Source: Chamaecrista fasciculata
Taxonomy: Eukaryota > Streptophyta > Magnoliopsida > Fabales > Fabaceae
NCBI GenBank assembly: GCA_003254925.1
Contig: QANZ01020146.1
Location: 337,424-401,423 of the forward strand
Reading direction: 5' to 3'
DNA: 64,000 nt
In this document: piece after piece, positions 35,539 through 46,667 of the stretch
How the letters are laid out: every line of letters starts with the position of its first letter
Numbering within the stretch: the stretch's first letter is position 1
Notes under the pieces: model-generated
The model's input: the letters and a program-made list of their open reading frames with translations, nothing else
What the model was told of the DNA's origin: nothing
The model's database searches: none
Program-made: the position numbers and the translations under genes

Positions 35539-37077
35539 TTATATTTTGTGACATCATGGAATTATACCTGGCTTTTCTAACGCTTAAAGTGGATAAGGTA
35601 ACAGTTATAATGGAGTAGTTACGTGTTAGATTGGCTTAATTTTGTCTATTTTCTGGCTTTCTGTGAAGAAAAAAGCATATGTTCATGAATATTAAAGTCA
35701 ACAGCAAACGTGAGTGTAGTGGGTGAAACAGTTAAAGTAGTAAAAAATAAAATAATATGAAAAATCTTGAGAACAAATTATATTATTTAACGTTTTAAAG
35801 ATTTAAATATGGATATCTTCATAGACAATAAACCTTTATATGCCCTATATATGGAAGGAGCATTCGAACTTGAATTCAAATGGTCAAAAGAAAGATAGAA
35901 AATTATGATCTCATGGTCCATGCATTGGAAGTCTCTAATTCTCTATTAAAAAAAAAAAGGAAAATTAAACTTTTCTAGAACGTACTTCGTGGAGGAAAGT
36001 ACTCATACTTTAATATTTATTGAAGGGAATTGAGAGAACAAACCCCACAAGCACCATAATTTAACCCCCTTAATATATGATGCTTTGAAGCAAGATAAAT
36101 GGACCATATATATGACATGAATTTTAATTTGGATGCGCCGATACTTTTTTTTAGTTACTATAATTGTTGGTCTATTAATTAGTTTATTAATCATACTTGT
36201 CTACATTTATTTTATTCTATACATTAGTAACAATATTTTATATATCAACTAGTTGATGTTAAAAAATAGATAAATAAACTACCAAAAATTAATGGAAAAA
36301 CCGACCTACATAATTAGAATTAATATAACGCGACACATAATAATGGTTTCTCCTCTTTCGAATTTTGAATTTGGATTTTCACGTGGGATGTTTATATGCT
36401 TTGCTATTTGGAAGCTTTCGTGACTCCGTCATCACCATCTCGCTTGTTGAAAATTCATGAGTCGTTTTCATTTGGGTTGGCCTCTTGCGTATTTTTCTCT
36501 TATCCACACTTTTTATGATTCGACTTTCTTTATAATTTGTTTCACACATTGAATATGAATAATTTTCAACAAACTTATATATACGTCCATGTCGTCTTTG
36601 TTAAGCTACTATAATCCTCCAACATTTCGCCAATAAAAGTTAAGTCCTCCAACACTTAACTGTATATATATTTTACATTTTTACATTATCTCTACGTGTG
36701 TAAAAGAAATTCAAATTATTATTTTTGTTTCCGTCCATGGCACGCTGAGTCAATACTCAATATTACATGGTATGTGTATTCCCGGGAATATATACCTGTA
36801 TCGTACTGTGGAGAGAGTTAATATTATTCTTAATTATATTATGTCCAAGAGTGAAATCAAATTATAGTGGAATTCAAATTTGGAGGTCGAATGAGAATTC
36901 TAGAAAAACAAGCGCAGCCACATGAGAATCCTTATGTCATAAGCATTTGGGACCAAAGCCGGGTGAAAAATCAAGTATTAAAAAATATAATCCATATGTC
37001 ATAAAACTAGGCATGACTTTTCTGCCACGCTGAGCTGTCACCTGGCTCCACTTTAATCTCCGCACCATTATATTTAC
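35539..37077. other. AT-rich intergenic DNA, no gene seen
   Basis: About 1.5 kb without gene, RNA gene or bounded repeat that I can support. Confidence 0.5.
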
Positions 37078-37340
37078 CGGGGGCTTGACGCCAATATGTA
37101 TATAATCTTAGAATATATAAAGTTTTTATATTAATGAATTAGTAAGTTTGGGATCAATTTAAAATTTTTTGATATATTTGGGACTAATTAAAAATTTTGA
37201 CTTAATAAGAATGAACATGAGTGATTTTTTTTTTTACATAAGAATGAACGTGGGCTAGCTAGAGAAAAGTGGGTGATTTTTTTTTAATTTTTAACTCAAT
37301 AGTTTTGACCAATCATAAAGGGGTAGAGCCATATAATATA
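37078..37340 (-). mobile_element. Old diverged relative of the 180-bp Helitron family
   Basis: Its left part (GGGGGCTTGACGCCAATATGT) resembles the hairpin end of the 180-bp family. Its right part (AAGGGGTAGAGCCATATAAT) resembles the other end. The middle is longer and diverged. It directly abuts copy 3, which looks inserted at or into its end. Confidence 0.45.
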
Positions 37341-37341
37341 A

Positions 37342-37521
37342 CTAGGGGCTTTGCGTGCCCTAACGGGCACGCAAATATGTATGCAAAATAAATAAGGGAC
37401 TAAATTGTTAACTTAGTAAAGAAAGAGAGACCAAATAGTAAATTTTCTCTTATTTTTAATTTCATAGACTATAGTTTTAAACATGAACGACCAGAAAGGG
37501 GTGGAGCCATATAATATAAGA
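37342..37521 (-). mobile_element. 180-bp Helitron-type MITE, copy 3
   Basis: Identical length to copies 1 and 2, with the same perfect hairpin as copy 2. Minus strand: TC at 37521, CTAG at 37345-37342, between A and T. It is followed six bases later by a single N (37527). Confidence 0.82.
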
Positions 37522-38223
37522 TATANCCAAAAAAAAAACGGCAGGTATTTACTTTTTTTTTCAAATTGTTTTTGGGTTAACTTTAGTTAACGTCAACCTG
37601 CTCGCATGTCATACCTCATATTCCACGTGTCACATCGTGGAAGGTATTCGTTTCACACAATTGAACACGAATGTTCGGGGCAGCTTATGTAGTCAGGTTC
37701 GATTGAGGAGGGCTTTCAATTCAACGTTAACTGACGCCGTTAGTGGACGCGGTATCGAGGAACCTGGATCTAGAAGAAAAGTGAGCATGCTCGGCTCCCA
37801 TCAGAAAAATATATATTACCTGAAAAGTAAATAAGTAATGTCAATTAAAGAATTTAAATATAAAAAAATTCAATATTTATATTACAAAATTATTAATGCT
37901 TTGTCACATTATAAAATTAGATAAATACATTATTGCTTTTTAAAAATTTATATAGGTACGTATGAGATTCTCCTTAATTTCTTCACGGGGAGAGGGACAC
38001 ACAAAATAAATACAGGGAAAACGAAGGGCAACAATACTACACGAACTCTGGTTTGAGAATTAAGAGTACCGTTGGCCATATCCCCAAGAAAAGACCATAG
38101 TTTCTTTCGTTTGGGAATCTTGTGTTTTGTGTTTTGCAGAGAATTATATCTGTCTGAGTTTTGGAGTGAAAGAGAAAAAGACCGTGTTGTGTTTCTTGTT
38201 TGTGCAGTGTGTTTGGCAGAAAA
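37522..38223 (+). promoter_or_regulatory. Upstream region and 5' UTR of the CYSTM gene
   Basis: The stretch 37575-37800 is noticeably less AT-rich than its surroundings and contains CCACGTGTCAC near 37622, a match to the ABRE/G-box core (ACGTG) often found at stress genes. It also carries GTTAACG motifs in both orientations, so it may instead be part of an unrecognised transposon. The leader of the CYSTM gene probably begins around 38100. Confidence 0.35.
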
Positions 38224-39070
38224 ATGAGTGACCCCAAGTATGCCTATCCCTACCCTCAACAACAAGGTACACCCTCTCTCTTTCATATGCTTCTTCTTCC
38301 TTTCTGTTCTTCACTTTTGGAGATCTCACGCTAGCTTATGCCTCTTGTGTATTAATCAATCTTTCTGAATAAACGAAGATTTATTAATGACCCGAGAGGT
38401 TTAATTTGTAAATTATGGTTCCTCTTTTTCTTAGTTTCTCTTCCCTTCCTTTTTTTAGACAGAAAGAAAAAGAAAAGGATCACATCACTGTAATAGTTTC
38501 TTATGCTCAATGAATCTTTTTTTGTTTTTCTTGAATGATCGGTGATGATGAATGGATTGGTGTCTCAGGTTATTATCAAGGTCCTCCTGTGATGGCACCT
38601 CCACAATATCAATATGCTGCTCAACCAGCACCCAGAAGACACGCTGGTTTCCTTGAAGGATGGTAAATTTCTCATCATCTTGTTATTATTATTATTTTTT
38701 TTTTTGGTAAATGTAAAGTTTAGGTGAGTTGGGCCCCGGGCTCACCAAGGCCAGAGCAGACCTCAAAGCTCTATGAGCGCTTACAAAGGTACTTACAGAT
38801 CGCCTACCGACAAGGTCCTCACATCGGCAGCGAGATTCGAACTCACGACCTTATAGGTTATGAGTTGACTCCTTATCAATTGGGTCAACCTTTGTATCAT
38901 CTTGTTATTTACTTTACGATCTATTTATTTTTCATTTGAAGATTCTTCATGAATTAGATACCATAATTATTTTTTTTTACTCTTTTTGGTGTTTCAGTCT
39001 GGCTGCTCTGTGTTGCTGTTGCCTCATTGACGAGTGCTGCTGCGATCCTTCGATCCTCTTTATCTGTTGA
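38224..39070 (+). CDS. CYSTM-domain protein, 3 exons, 69 aa
   Basis: Exons 38224-38266, 38569-38662 and 38998-39070 sum to 210 bp in frame, with standard GT/AG sites. The N-terminus is Pro/Gln/Tyr-rich (MSDPKYAYPYPQQQ, then GYYQGPPVMAPPQYQ). The C-terminus is the cysteine-rich transmembrane module: GFLEGCLAALCCCCLIDECC, followed by CDPSILFIC. Small CYSTM proteins are tail-anchored membrane proteins linked to stress tolerance and metal or pathogen responses; the exact role of this one is unknown. Too short for routine ORF calling and split by introns, so easily missed. A SINE sits in intron 2. A candidate AATAAA lies at 39105-39110. It is convergent with the next gene. Confidence 0.92.
38688..38895 (-). 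mobile_element. tRNA-derived SINE in CYSTM intron 2
   Basis: A perfect 14-bp target duplication ATCATCTTGTTATT flanks it at 38674-38687 and 38896-38909. On the minus strand it opens with an RNA polymerase III A-box-like TTGACCCAATTGATAAGG and a B-box-like GAGTTCGAATCTC. It ends in an A-rich tail next to AATAAT repeats. Long target duplications and the internal boxes identify a SINE; the perfect duplication means a young insertion, antisense to the host gene. Confidence 0.88.
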
Positions 39071-39930
39071 TGATATGTATTATGCTCCTCTCAGATGCTA
39101 TATAAATAAATTATTGGATGGATAATACAGTATACATGTTTAAGGCTTGCGTCCAGATTATACAGTACATATTGTAGTTTGATATGCTATAATTAATTAT
39201 TAATCACTACTGTTATGTATATGCCTGATTGTGAATCCAGTTTTCAGTTTTCACTTTGTCCCTCGTCCCACGTCCCAGTGGTTTTGTTTGGATTGTGGAA
39301 AAGGATAGAAATTCAATGTGGTGGGTCTCTTTGGTCCCGTCCATCTTTAGTATTGTGGGGCAAAAAATCAACTCACCGCTGATTTCATTTAATTCCATTT
39401 CTGGACAAATAAGAAATTTTTATGTAAAATTTGAGATTAACATAATTAAGACTCAAAATTAAATCGTTTAGCTTTTTCTTTTTTATAAATAAAAATCATA
39501 TGGCAAGATACTAATAATAAATAATGTTTCTCGTTCCACAAAAAACTACCCTCAAAATTCTTCTTGTCCGCATCCCACCAGCCCAAGGGGATTTTATTTT
39601 TCACCTACACCAACGGCTACAACTTTATAAAAGGTATAGTAAATTAAAAGGCTACGAACCCACAATTTTGCTATGAAAAAGCAAGGAAACATGATATAAG
39701 TCCTCCTAATAGGCGACACAAAGGTACAACATTACACTGTACATATCTTTGAATGTGGGTTGACATGGCCCATCGGGCATCGAGCTTTTTGGCACATTTA
39801 CTTGTTTCATTTCCTACTTGGACGCTGCTTTCCCCACTCCCATTTTGGGCTTTGAAGGCATGAAACAATGAAGTCACTTGGGAAAGGATGGAATTGGAAG
39901 CTTCGGTATTTACTGGAAGTATCTTACAAG
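39071..39930. other. Intergenic region between convergent genes
   Basis: The CYSTM 3' end faces the 3' end of the At4g37920-like gene. No gene or bounded repeat is seen; the last 250 bp probably contain the minus-strand 3' UTR. Confidence 0.5.
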
Positions 39931-42900
39931 TTATAACTCCTCTGATTTAGAGTCATTTTCTGCTTCAGACTTCTGAACTGTGCTTTTTGCCAGATATTCC
40001 TCTTCAATAGTTTCCTTGAGGATGAACAACCTCTGAATAACCACAGGTTGAGTCATCTGCTTGGCTTCCCTCAACTCCGTTTCTTCTTTATTCAGATTAT
40101 ATGCATCAAGCATGATCTTAACCCACTTATGCAGCTCCTTTGGGGTACTGCTTAATCACATCAAAAATTGGAGGAGCAAATGAGAATAACCATAAAAATC
40201 ACTAATTGTAACAAAAAATAATAAAAATCACTAATTTTGAAAAGAAGCATAAGGGTGTTCTCACGTGTATAATGCATTAGGGTCCTTGGTTTCATGTCCA
40301 TCACCAGGGGAGAACGCCGTTGCCAATGCCGAGAATCGCTCCTCAGGGTCTGTGATATTTAGCAGATGCTTCAGTAGCTTTATTTCTTTAGGAGCAATGC
40401 TTCTCAGGCTGCTCTTCGTGGTCTTGTACAATTGATACATTATGTCTTTCACCTGCAGAAAATAATGCTATGTTGTTTGAGCACAAAGAACGTATGTAAC
40501 TGTTTCTTCTGAGCCTAAGTAAGCAAAACCAATGTTATATGCGCTCTATACTAAAAAGAAAAATGATGGGGTTCTTCAGCTTGTAGAAATCAAGAGAAAA
40601 ATCAGAAGTCAGCGCTATCAAATTAAATAAATTTCTTTAGATCTTTAACACCCTCCAGCAAAGATTTCTACTTTGCTTCAGCCCTTAAACTTGTAAACAC
40701 CTTTATATTGGAAAAGATATTATGGCAGCAGGATCACATTCATAGACCAATGTTGGAGACTGGAAAATCAAGTCTCATGAGTATACCTCATTTTTCAGTG
40801 TTGGAGACTCTCTCGCTTTAGCCCAAGCACTATTTATTAAGAGGATCAATGACGAATCAAGTTCCTTCGCCTTTGCAAGGCTTTTGATCTTCTCGCATGC
40901 TACTTCAATTGATGGTGAGTTGAGGATATCATCAAATTTGGCCTGTGCAGCATCTAGTGACTCCACAGTCTCTAGAGTGTTATCATATGCACTGACAGCT
41001 GATAAACATTTAGTACCGAGCCTGGAAATTGCTGCATAACAATTGGCTCAATTAAACAAAACAGGCACCTCTAAAAAAAATTCTGAAGTCTTCTTTTGGA
41101 AGCATCCTGACTAAGTGTAGAGGGAGAGAATGAAAAATTGAAGTGCGTTTTACACAGTTTCCACAAAGCACATATTTCTAATATCTCATGATTCTCATCT
41201 CCCATCTTAGATTACATTTATGCTCCTCACTTACTTCTGCAAGCATTCATCACTACCATACTTTATATCTTTCCTTTTATTGTTTACTTGATTTATATTT
41301 AAAATGGATATTCATTCCAAATAATGAGGTCCAAAGCAAAAATTGAGAAATTCTTCATTAACATACTTACCATCTCGGTCTTCCAAGCTGTCATATGTGT
41401 CTGAAAGAAGAGATAAGTATCGGAAGAATTCCCCTGTAAAATCTTTACGCCTTTGTGCAACTATGGCGTTAATGTCAGTGGGGCTATCTTGTAGCTCCTT
41501 GAAGAGATCGTGGTGTACTTCCATTTCATCATCAATCTGCAANTGTTGGAGACTCTCTCGCTTTAGCCCAAGCACTATTTATTAAAGAGGATCAATGACG
41601 AATCAAGTTCCTTCGCCTTTGCAAGGCTTTTGATCTTCTCGCATGCTACTTCAATTGATGGTGAGTTGAGGATATCATCAAATTTGGCCTGTGCAGCATC
41701 TAGTGACTCCACAGTCTCTAGAGTGTTATCATATGCACTGACAGCTGATAAACATTTAGTACCGAGCCTAAAAATTGCTGCATAACAATTGGCTCAATTA
41801 AACAAAACAGGCACCTCTAAAAAAAATTCTGAAGTCTTCTTTTGGAAGCATCCTGACTAAGTGTAGAGGGAGAGAATGAAAAATTGAAGTGCGTTTTACA
41901 CAGTTTCCACAAAGCACATATTTCTAATATCTCATGATTCTCATCTCCCATCTTAGATTACATTTATGCTCCTCACTTACTTCTGCAAGCATTCATCACT
42001 ACCATACTTTATATCTTTCCTTTTATTGTTTACTTGATTTATATTTAAAATGGATATTCATTCCAAATAATGAAGTCCAAAGCAAAAATTGAGAAATTCT
42101 TCATTAACATACTTACCATCTCGGTCTTCCAAGCTGTCATATGTGTCTGAAAGAAGAGATAAGTATCAGAAGAATTCCCCTGTAAAATCTGTACGCCTTT
42201 GTGCAACTATGGCGTTAATGTCAGTGGGGCTATCTTGTAGCTCCTTGAAGAGATCGTGGTGTACTTCCATTTCATCATCAATCTGCAAAGCTTACCCTTA
42301 TCAAACAAAATTGAGGAAGAATATCGGAAACACGATGGTGTCTAGGCATGAGATAGCTATTTGGTTCCTACTTTCTACAAAAAGTTATCACTTATTAAAG
42401 GGATGGAGTTACAATCAGTTTGGCAAGACCTTGCACAACAGATTATCACTAAATTTGAATAAAACTCTCTGCTTTTCTTGATTCCCCATCGTCATGAAGA
42501 ACTAAAAGGATCAGTTTCTCAGCATCCAACATTGCAAGAGGTGTAAACACAGAAAATTTGAGAGTGTTGCCTTACCTTCTTCATCTTTTTCCACAGTGAA
42601 ATCAATTTTTGCTTCATAACTGGATCATTCTCCATATCTGCCCTTCTCTGGCACCTTCTGTAGAAGCCATCCCTGTATTTCTTCCACTCTTCCCTGAACA
42701 CCAAATATTTCCTCCATTCCTTTGATTTGGTCTTCTCCTTCAAGAACAAATCTATCATTCTGTCACAGATTTGACTCATGGTGTAACCCTTTACAACTTC
42801 AACCTCCGGTTGCTCTTCCACCTCAGGAGAGGATACACTGCTAGCTTGTAGACCTAAAAAGCATTTCCTCGTTTTAGTGATATTAAGAAAAACATTGCAA

Positions 42901-43450
42901 AATCATCAAGCGCACAAAAGAACATACACAATCATTCCCTCTTCTCGTTGTTTGCTGGCACAACATGAAATTTCAAGAGATGAACGGGGAAATGTAACAT
43001 CTTAAAAATTATATCCCTAATGTGAAATTTGCTAGTCTGTATCATACTTCTGCCCTTCCTTTCATATTATAACTGATGAAATATAGTGATGCCCATACAA
43101 CTCGTAATATAAAACAAAAACCAGTTTCTTTCCCAGTCGCATCTCGAGCACATGAAAGACACAGCATATAAAGAAACTAAACAAAATACACACACACACC
43201 AAAAATAAAAAGAAAGAAAAAACAGCAGTGGAAGTGGCAAATGAAACTCACTGGTTGGAGCGTTGAATAGAAGAGTGTGGGGTTTGAGATTCTGAGCTAC
43301 TAATCTAGTTGGTTGGTGTTTGAAGTGAGGTAAGAAGATAGAAGAAGAGGAGGAAGAAGGGAATAAAAAGCAGTGTGAGGAGTGATTTTCATTGAAGGGG
43401 ATGAGAGTGGAGGCGCTGCTGAACACGGAGGCGGAAATCTCGTACCCCAT
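39931..43450 (-). CDS. Homolog of uncharacterised chloroplast protein At4g37920, 430 aa
   Basis: Exons (minus order) 43252-43450, 42576-42853, 41371-41536, 40787-41031, 40265-40452, 39931-40147 sum to 1293 bp in frame. The first 66 residues are Ser/Phe/Pro-rich (MGYEISASVFSSASTLIPFN), like a chloroplast transit peptide. The mature part is helical and charged: EEWKKYRDGFYRRCQRRADM, PTDINAIVAQRRKDFTGEFF, KFDDILNSPSIEVACEKIKS, NITDPEERFSALATAFSPGD, then PKELHKWVKIMLDAYNLNKE. Length and sequence agree with my memory of At4g37920 (about 427 aa), a conserved plastid protein of unknown function. The assembly contains an extra damaged copy of exons 3 and 4 (41544-42288) between exon 2 and the intact exon 3; skipping it restores a complete protein. 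It could be a real tandem duplication, but a contig overlap is likelier. Confidence 0.85.
41543..42288 (-). pseudogene. Extra damaged copy of exons 3-4 of the At4g37920-like gene
   Basis: Positions 41544-42288 repeat 40799-41542 almost exactly, intron included, joined by a single N at 41543. In this copy exon 3 (42117-42282) has a TGA at 42166-42168 where the other copy has CGA. Exon 4 has an extra A near 41582 that shifts the frame, and is cut off at the N. Few differences over about 740 bp plus the N at the junction fit two unmerged contig ends. Confidence 0.85.
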
Positions 43451-44694
43451 CGGATTGTTCCTTTGATTAACACTTCACGCTCGAGTTTCTGTTGCTTCAA
43501 CCATTGCAGACGATTGAGGTTAGGGGAAATCTTTCCTTCTTGCTGTCATTTATTATCCGCAGAGAAATTTGGGGGAATTTTACTTTTACCCAAAAACAGA
43601 AGGTGCAAAAAATATCATGATTAATCATGAAATAATATCTTTTATAAAAATATATTTGATAAAAAATTTATAAAAATATAAATTTCTCAATAAAAATTTA
43701 ATAAAAAATAAATATTATATGTTAAAATTTCATTTTAAACCTTACGGGCTCCAAGTATAATGATTTTGATTTTTTTAATTCATAGGCTAACTATATGTTA
43801 GCACCTTATCAAGTTATCAGTTAATTAGTAGTATATCACATCTTACATCTTACAAAATGTACTGGCGAATTTTCATATACATAGTAATGTAAGAATCAAT
43901 TATGAATCTAACCTCTGACTACCTCGTCCAAGAATCATATATATGTTAACTTTGTTAGAGAGTTATTTGATAAATTTTTATATTTTTATTATTTAGTTTT
44001 ATCAATGTGGTGTACCTTAGGTTTGAGTATCTACCGACTACCATCTATTTACGCAAGAGCGGCAAGACAGAATAAGATACAAAATGAAATCCAGTGCCAT
44101 TGAAAAATAAGAAAGAAAGATTTCATCAAAAAAAGAAAGAAAGAAAGATAATAGGTCTTATTAATTTTTTCATTAATAATTTTAAAAACATATTTGTCCT
44201 ATTGGAAAGAAAATATTTATTTATGAAACGTTCCTCTTATTTCTCAAGACTCTAGTTGTCTTTAATATTTTTAAACCTGTACTTACTAGGCTATATGCAC
44301 TATTAAGTAGGAGAATGACTTTATGCATCTATGTTCTATATATTAACCCATTTTTGTTTGAAAAAAAATTTTGGTTAAAGTTTTTTATATCCTAAAATTT
44401 ATCCAACCACAAGTTTGTTCAATATCTTCTTTTTATTTTAATTGATCATACAGAAAATTTTTGTCACTTGTAATTATTGAGAAACTTAATAATAAAAATA
44501 TGAAGAATTTTACTAAGTTTTGTTCTTTTTGTTTTTCTTTGGCAATTGTGTTCTAATTCTATAGCAGTTTTTTTAGTCTTTTAATTTCTTAGTAAGATAT
44601 ATAAAATGTAACTATAAATATTATAGTTCAATAAAAACCCAAATGTATGTATGAGATAAAATATAGAAACTGATTTAACTAAAGAACATGCACC
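43451..44694. other. 5' flank of the At4g37920-like gene and AT-rich DNA
   Basis: Promoter and 5' UTR of the minus-strand gene should lie within the first 150-300 bp. The rest is AT-rich with no gene seen. Confidence 0.5.
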
Positions 44695-44830
44695 GTAATT
44701 GTGTTATTAATTCTAGCATTTTCTTTGTTATAACTGTTGGATTTAATTGTGTTATTAATTCTAGCATTGTCTTTGTTATAACTATTGAGCTAAAATCCAT
44801 ACTGAAATTGAGCTAAAATCCATATTGAAA
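44695..44830. repeat. Two adjacent local tandem duplications
   Basis: A unit of about 50 bp containing TGTGTTATTAATTCTAGCAT is present twice (about 44700 and 44750). Immediately after, a 24-bp unit containing GAGCTAAAATCCATA is present twice (44788 onward). Confidence 0.7.
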
Positions 44831-46550
44831 ACTTGCACTGTTTAGTCCCTAAAAATGCATGCAACACCTAAAGAGAGAGAGAGTTCACAACCTGCTGAGA
44901 TATTCTTGTGTTTTGATACACTTTCTCTCCACCACATATCAGCTTATTTATAGGCAAAAAAGGGTCTATTAAAATATTGATAAAACTGATATGTGTGACA
45001 TAGGAGAACAGGAAATACTAATCTCGCAGGTTGAGCTCTTTCCCTGAATGAGATAAGAGTCGGACTGACCTATCACAGAATGAATCATGCCCATAATTGA
45101 AACATGGCCGGATCCAATAATTAGACAGTACTTTAAACATAAATTGGTAACTTAATATACATTCATAATATATTTAAAATTAACTCTAGTGATTAATGCT
45201 AATCCACAATTAGGATTATTTGATAGGAATAATCCAACAATAACACCGTCCATAATATTCCAAACGATCAATAATAGAGAACGCTGCTTCTATATATCAC
45301 CCACTAATTACATGTGTATATGCGGCATTTTGATGACATTCCTTCTAATTATATTGTTTAACAGTTTCAACAGATAGATACAGTTGTGAAACTCTAAAAC
45401 ATTATAGTCTTTTTCTTGTTTGCCGGGAAATATATAAATTAAATATATGGAAGCTAAGGGACAACTTAGACAGCAACAATGAACCATTCCCATCTGAAAA
45501 GGCGAGGTTTCTTTTGCGTTTGTTCTGATGAGCCGGTTATGGCTAAAACTAATATGAACTTGTAACTGTATATATATACACACACATAGCATGCATACAT
45601 GCAAGTATTATAATTATATATGTATGGGTCTGCTTCGCTCTATGGTCAGCTTCTTCCTGCTGTATGTTTCTGTGTGGTGTTTTTTAGCCTATAAATAGAA
45701 ATTAAACCTTATGTTGCATCGCAAGTCGCAACAAAAATCAGAATCATTAATTCGATCGCATTTATCTCATTTCAAAAAAGCTATATATGATGCGTGTGCT
45801 CAAATGTTTATCATAACGTAACAGAGAGCTTTTTAAAGTAAGGGTTATAATTTTGGGACTCTTTGAATATATGATTCCTTATTTTATCTGGTAGGATGAG
45901 GACCTTTTAAGGGAATGTTAATTAATTGATGATAGATGCATGATCTCAAGTCTCAACGACAAAAAATGGATTGGTTGAAAGAAACAAATCTAGCTGGAAA
46001 TGTTCATTCCAGGCGTATACTCTGTAGAAACACTAAAGTACACAAAAAAGAATAACAGGTGATGATAAGGATACAGGGTAAGAAATTCTCTTATTTTCTT
46101 TGTGCCGATTTTTGAATATATCATAAATATATATATATATATATAACCATTCATGGAAAATGTTAATTACATATATATATATATATAGTATATAATATGC
46201 ACTAAGATGTACCAATGCAATTGAGTACCATTAACTAATTTAACATCGATCTTCAACTCCTTATTATATATATAAATGCTCAGAACCAGGCTTTCAGTGT
46301 GGTGAATTCTATATAATTAAAATGTATGGATAGTATTGTGAAAAGGAAATGAAAGGATGAAGAAAACAAGAAGCAATTTTCTTCTGACATTCGATGGTAA
46401 CGACTTGACATGGAATGTTCAATGGAGACAAGACGATGAATACCTTGGAAGCATCTCCTTAGAAAAACCCATCGGCTCCCACAACACCTTCTAATTTTTC
46501 TCTTGATTGCTTTCTTTTTATTAATACTTGTCAATCATCCCTCTGCCCCC
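44831..46550. other. Intergenic region upstream of the STR2-like gene
   Basis: No gene seen. TA microsatellites occur at about 46125-46143 and 46172-46187. I looked by eye for the AW-box and P1BS motifs reported in mycorrhiza-induced promoters and found no full match in the last kilobase, but this was not exhaustive. Confidence 0.5.
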
Positions 46551-46566
46551 TCACTTTTGGGAGCCA

Positions 46567-46573
46567 TATATAA
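46567..46573 (+). promoter_or_regulatory. Candidate TATA box of the STR2-like gene
   Basis: TATATAA lies 95 bp upstream of the start codon at 46668, which would put the transcription start near 46600. Confidence 0.45.
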
Positions 46574-46667
46574 TAACAACTTGTACATGTTCTTGATTTC
46601 ATCACTACAACAATAGTAAAAGTAAACAAACAAAGTCTTAATCGTTGTTAATTTGCGGAAGAGATCG

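Noticed and set aside
38724-38939. 71-codon frame in CYSTM intron 2 and its tRNA-like signal as a real tRNA gene
   Set aside because: The segment is a SINE with an A-rich tail and target duplications. The A and B boxes are present but the sequence does not close into a tRNA cloverleaf.
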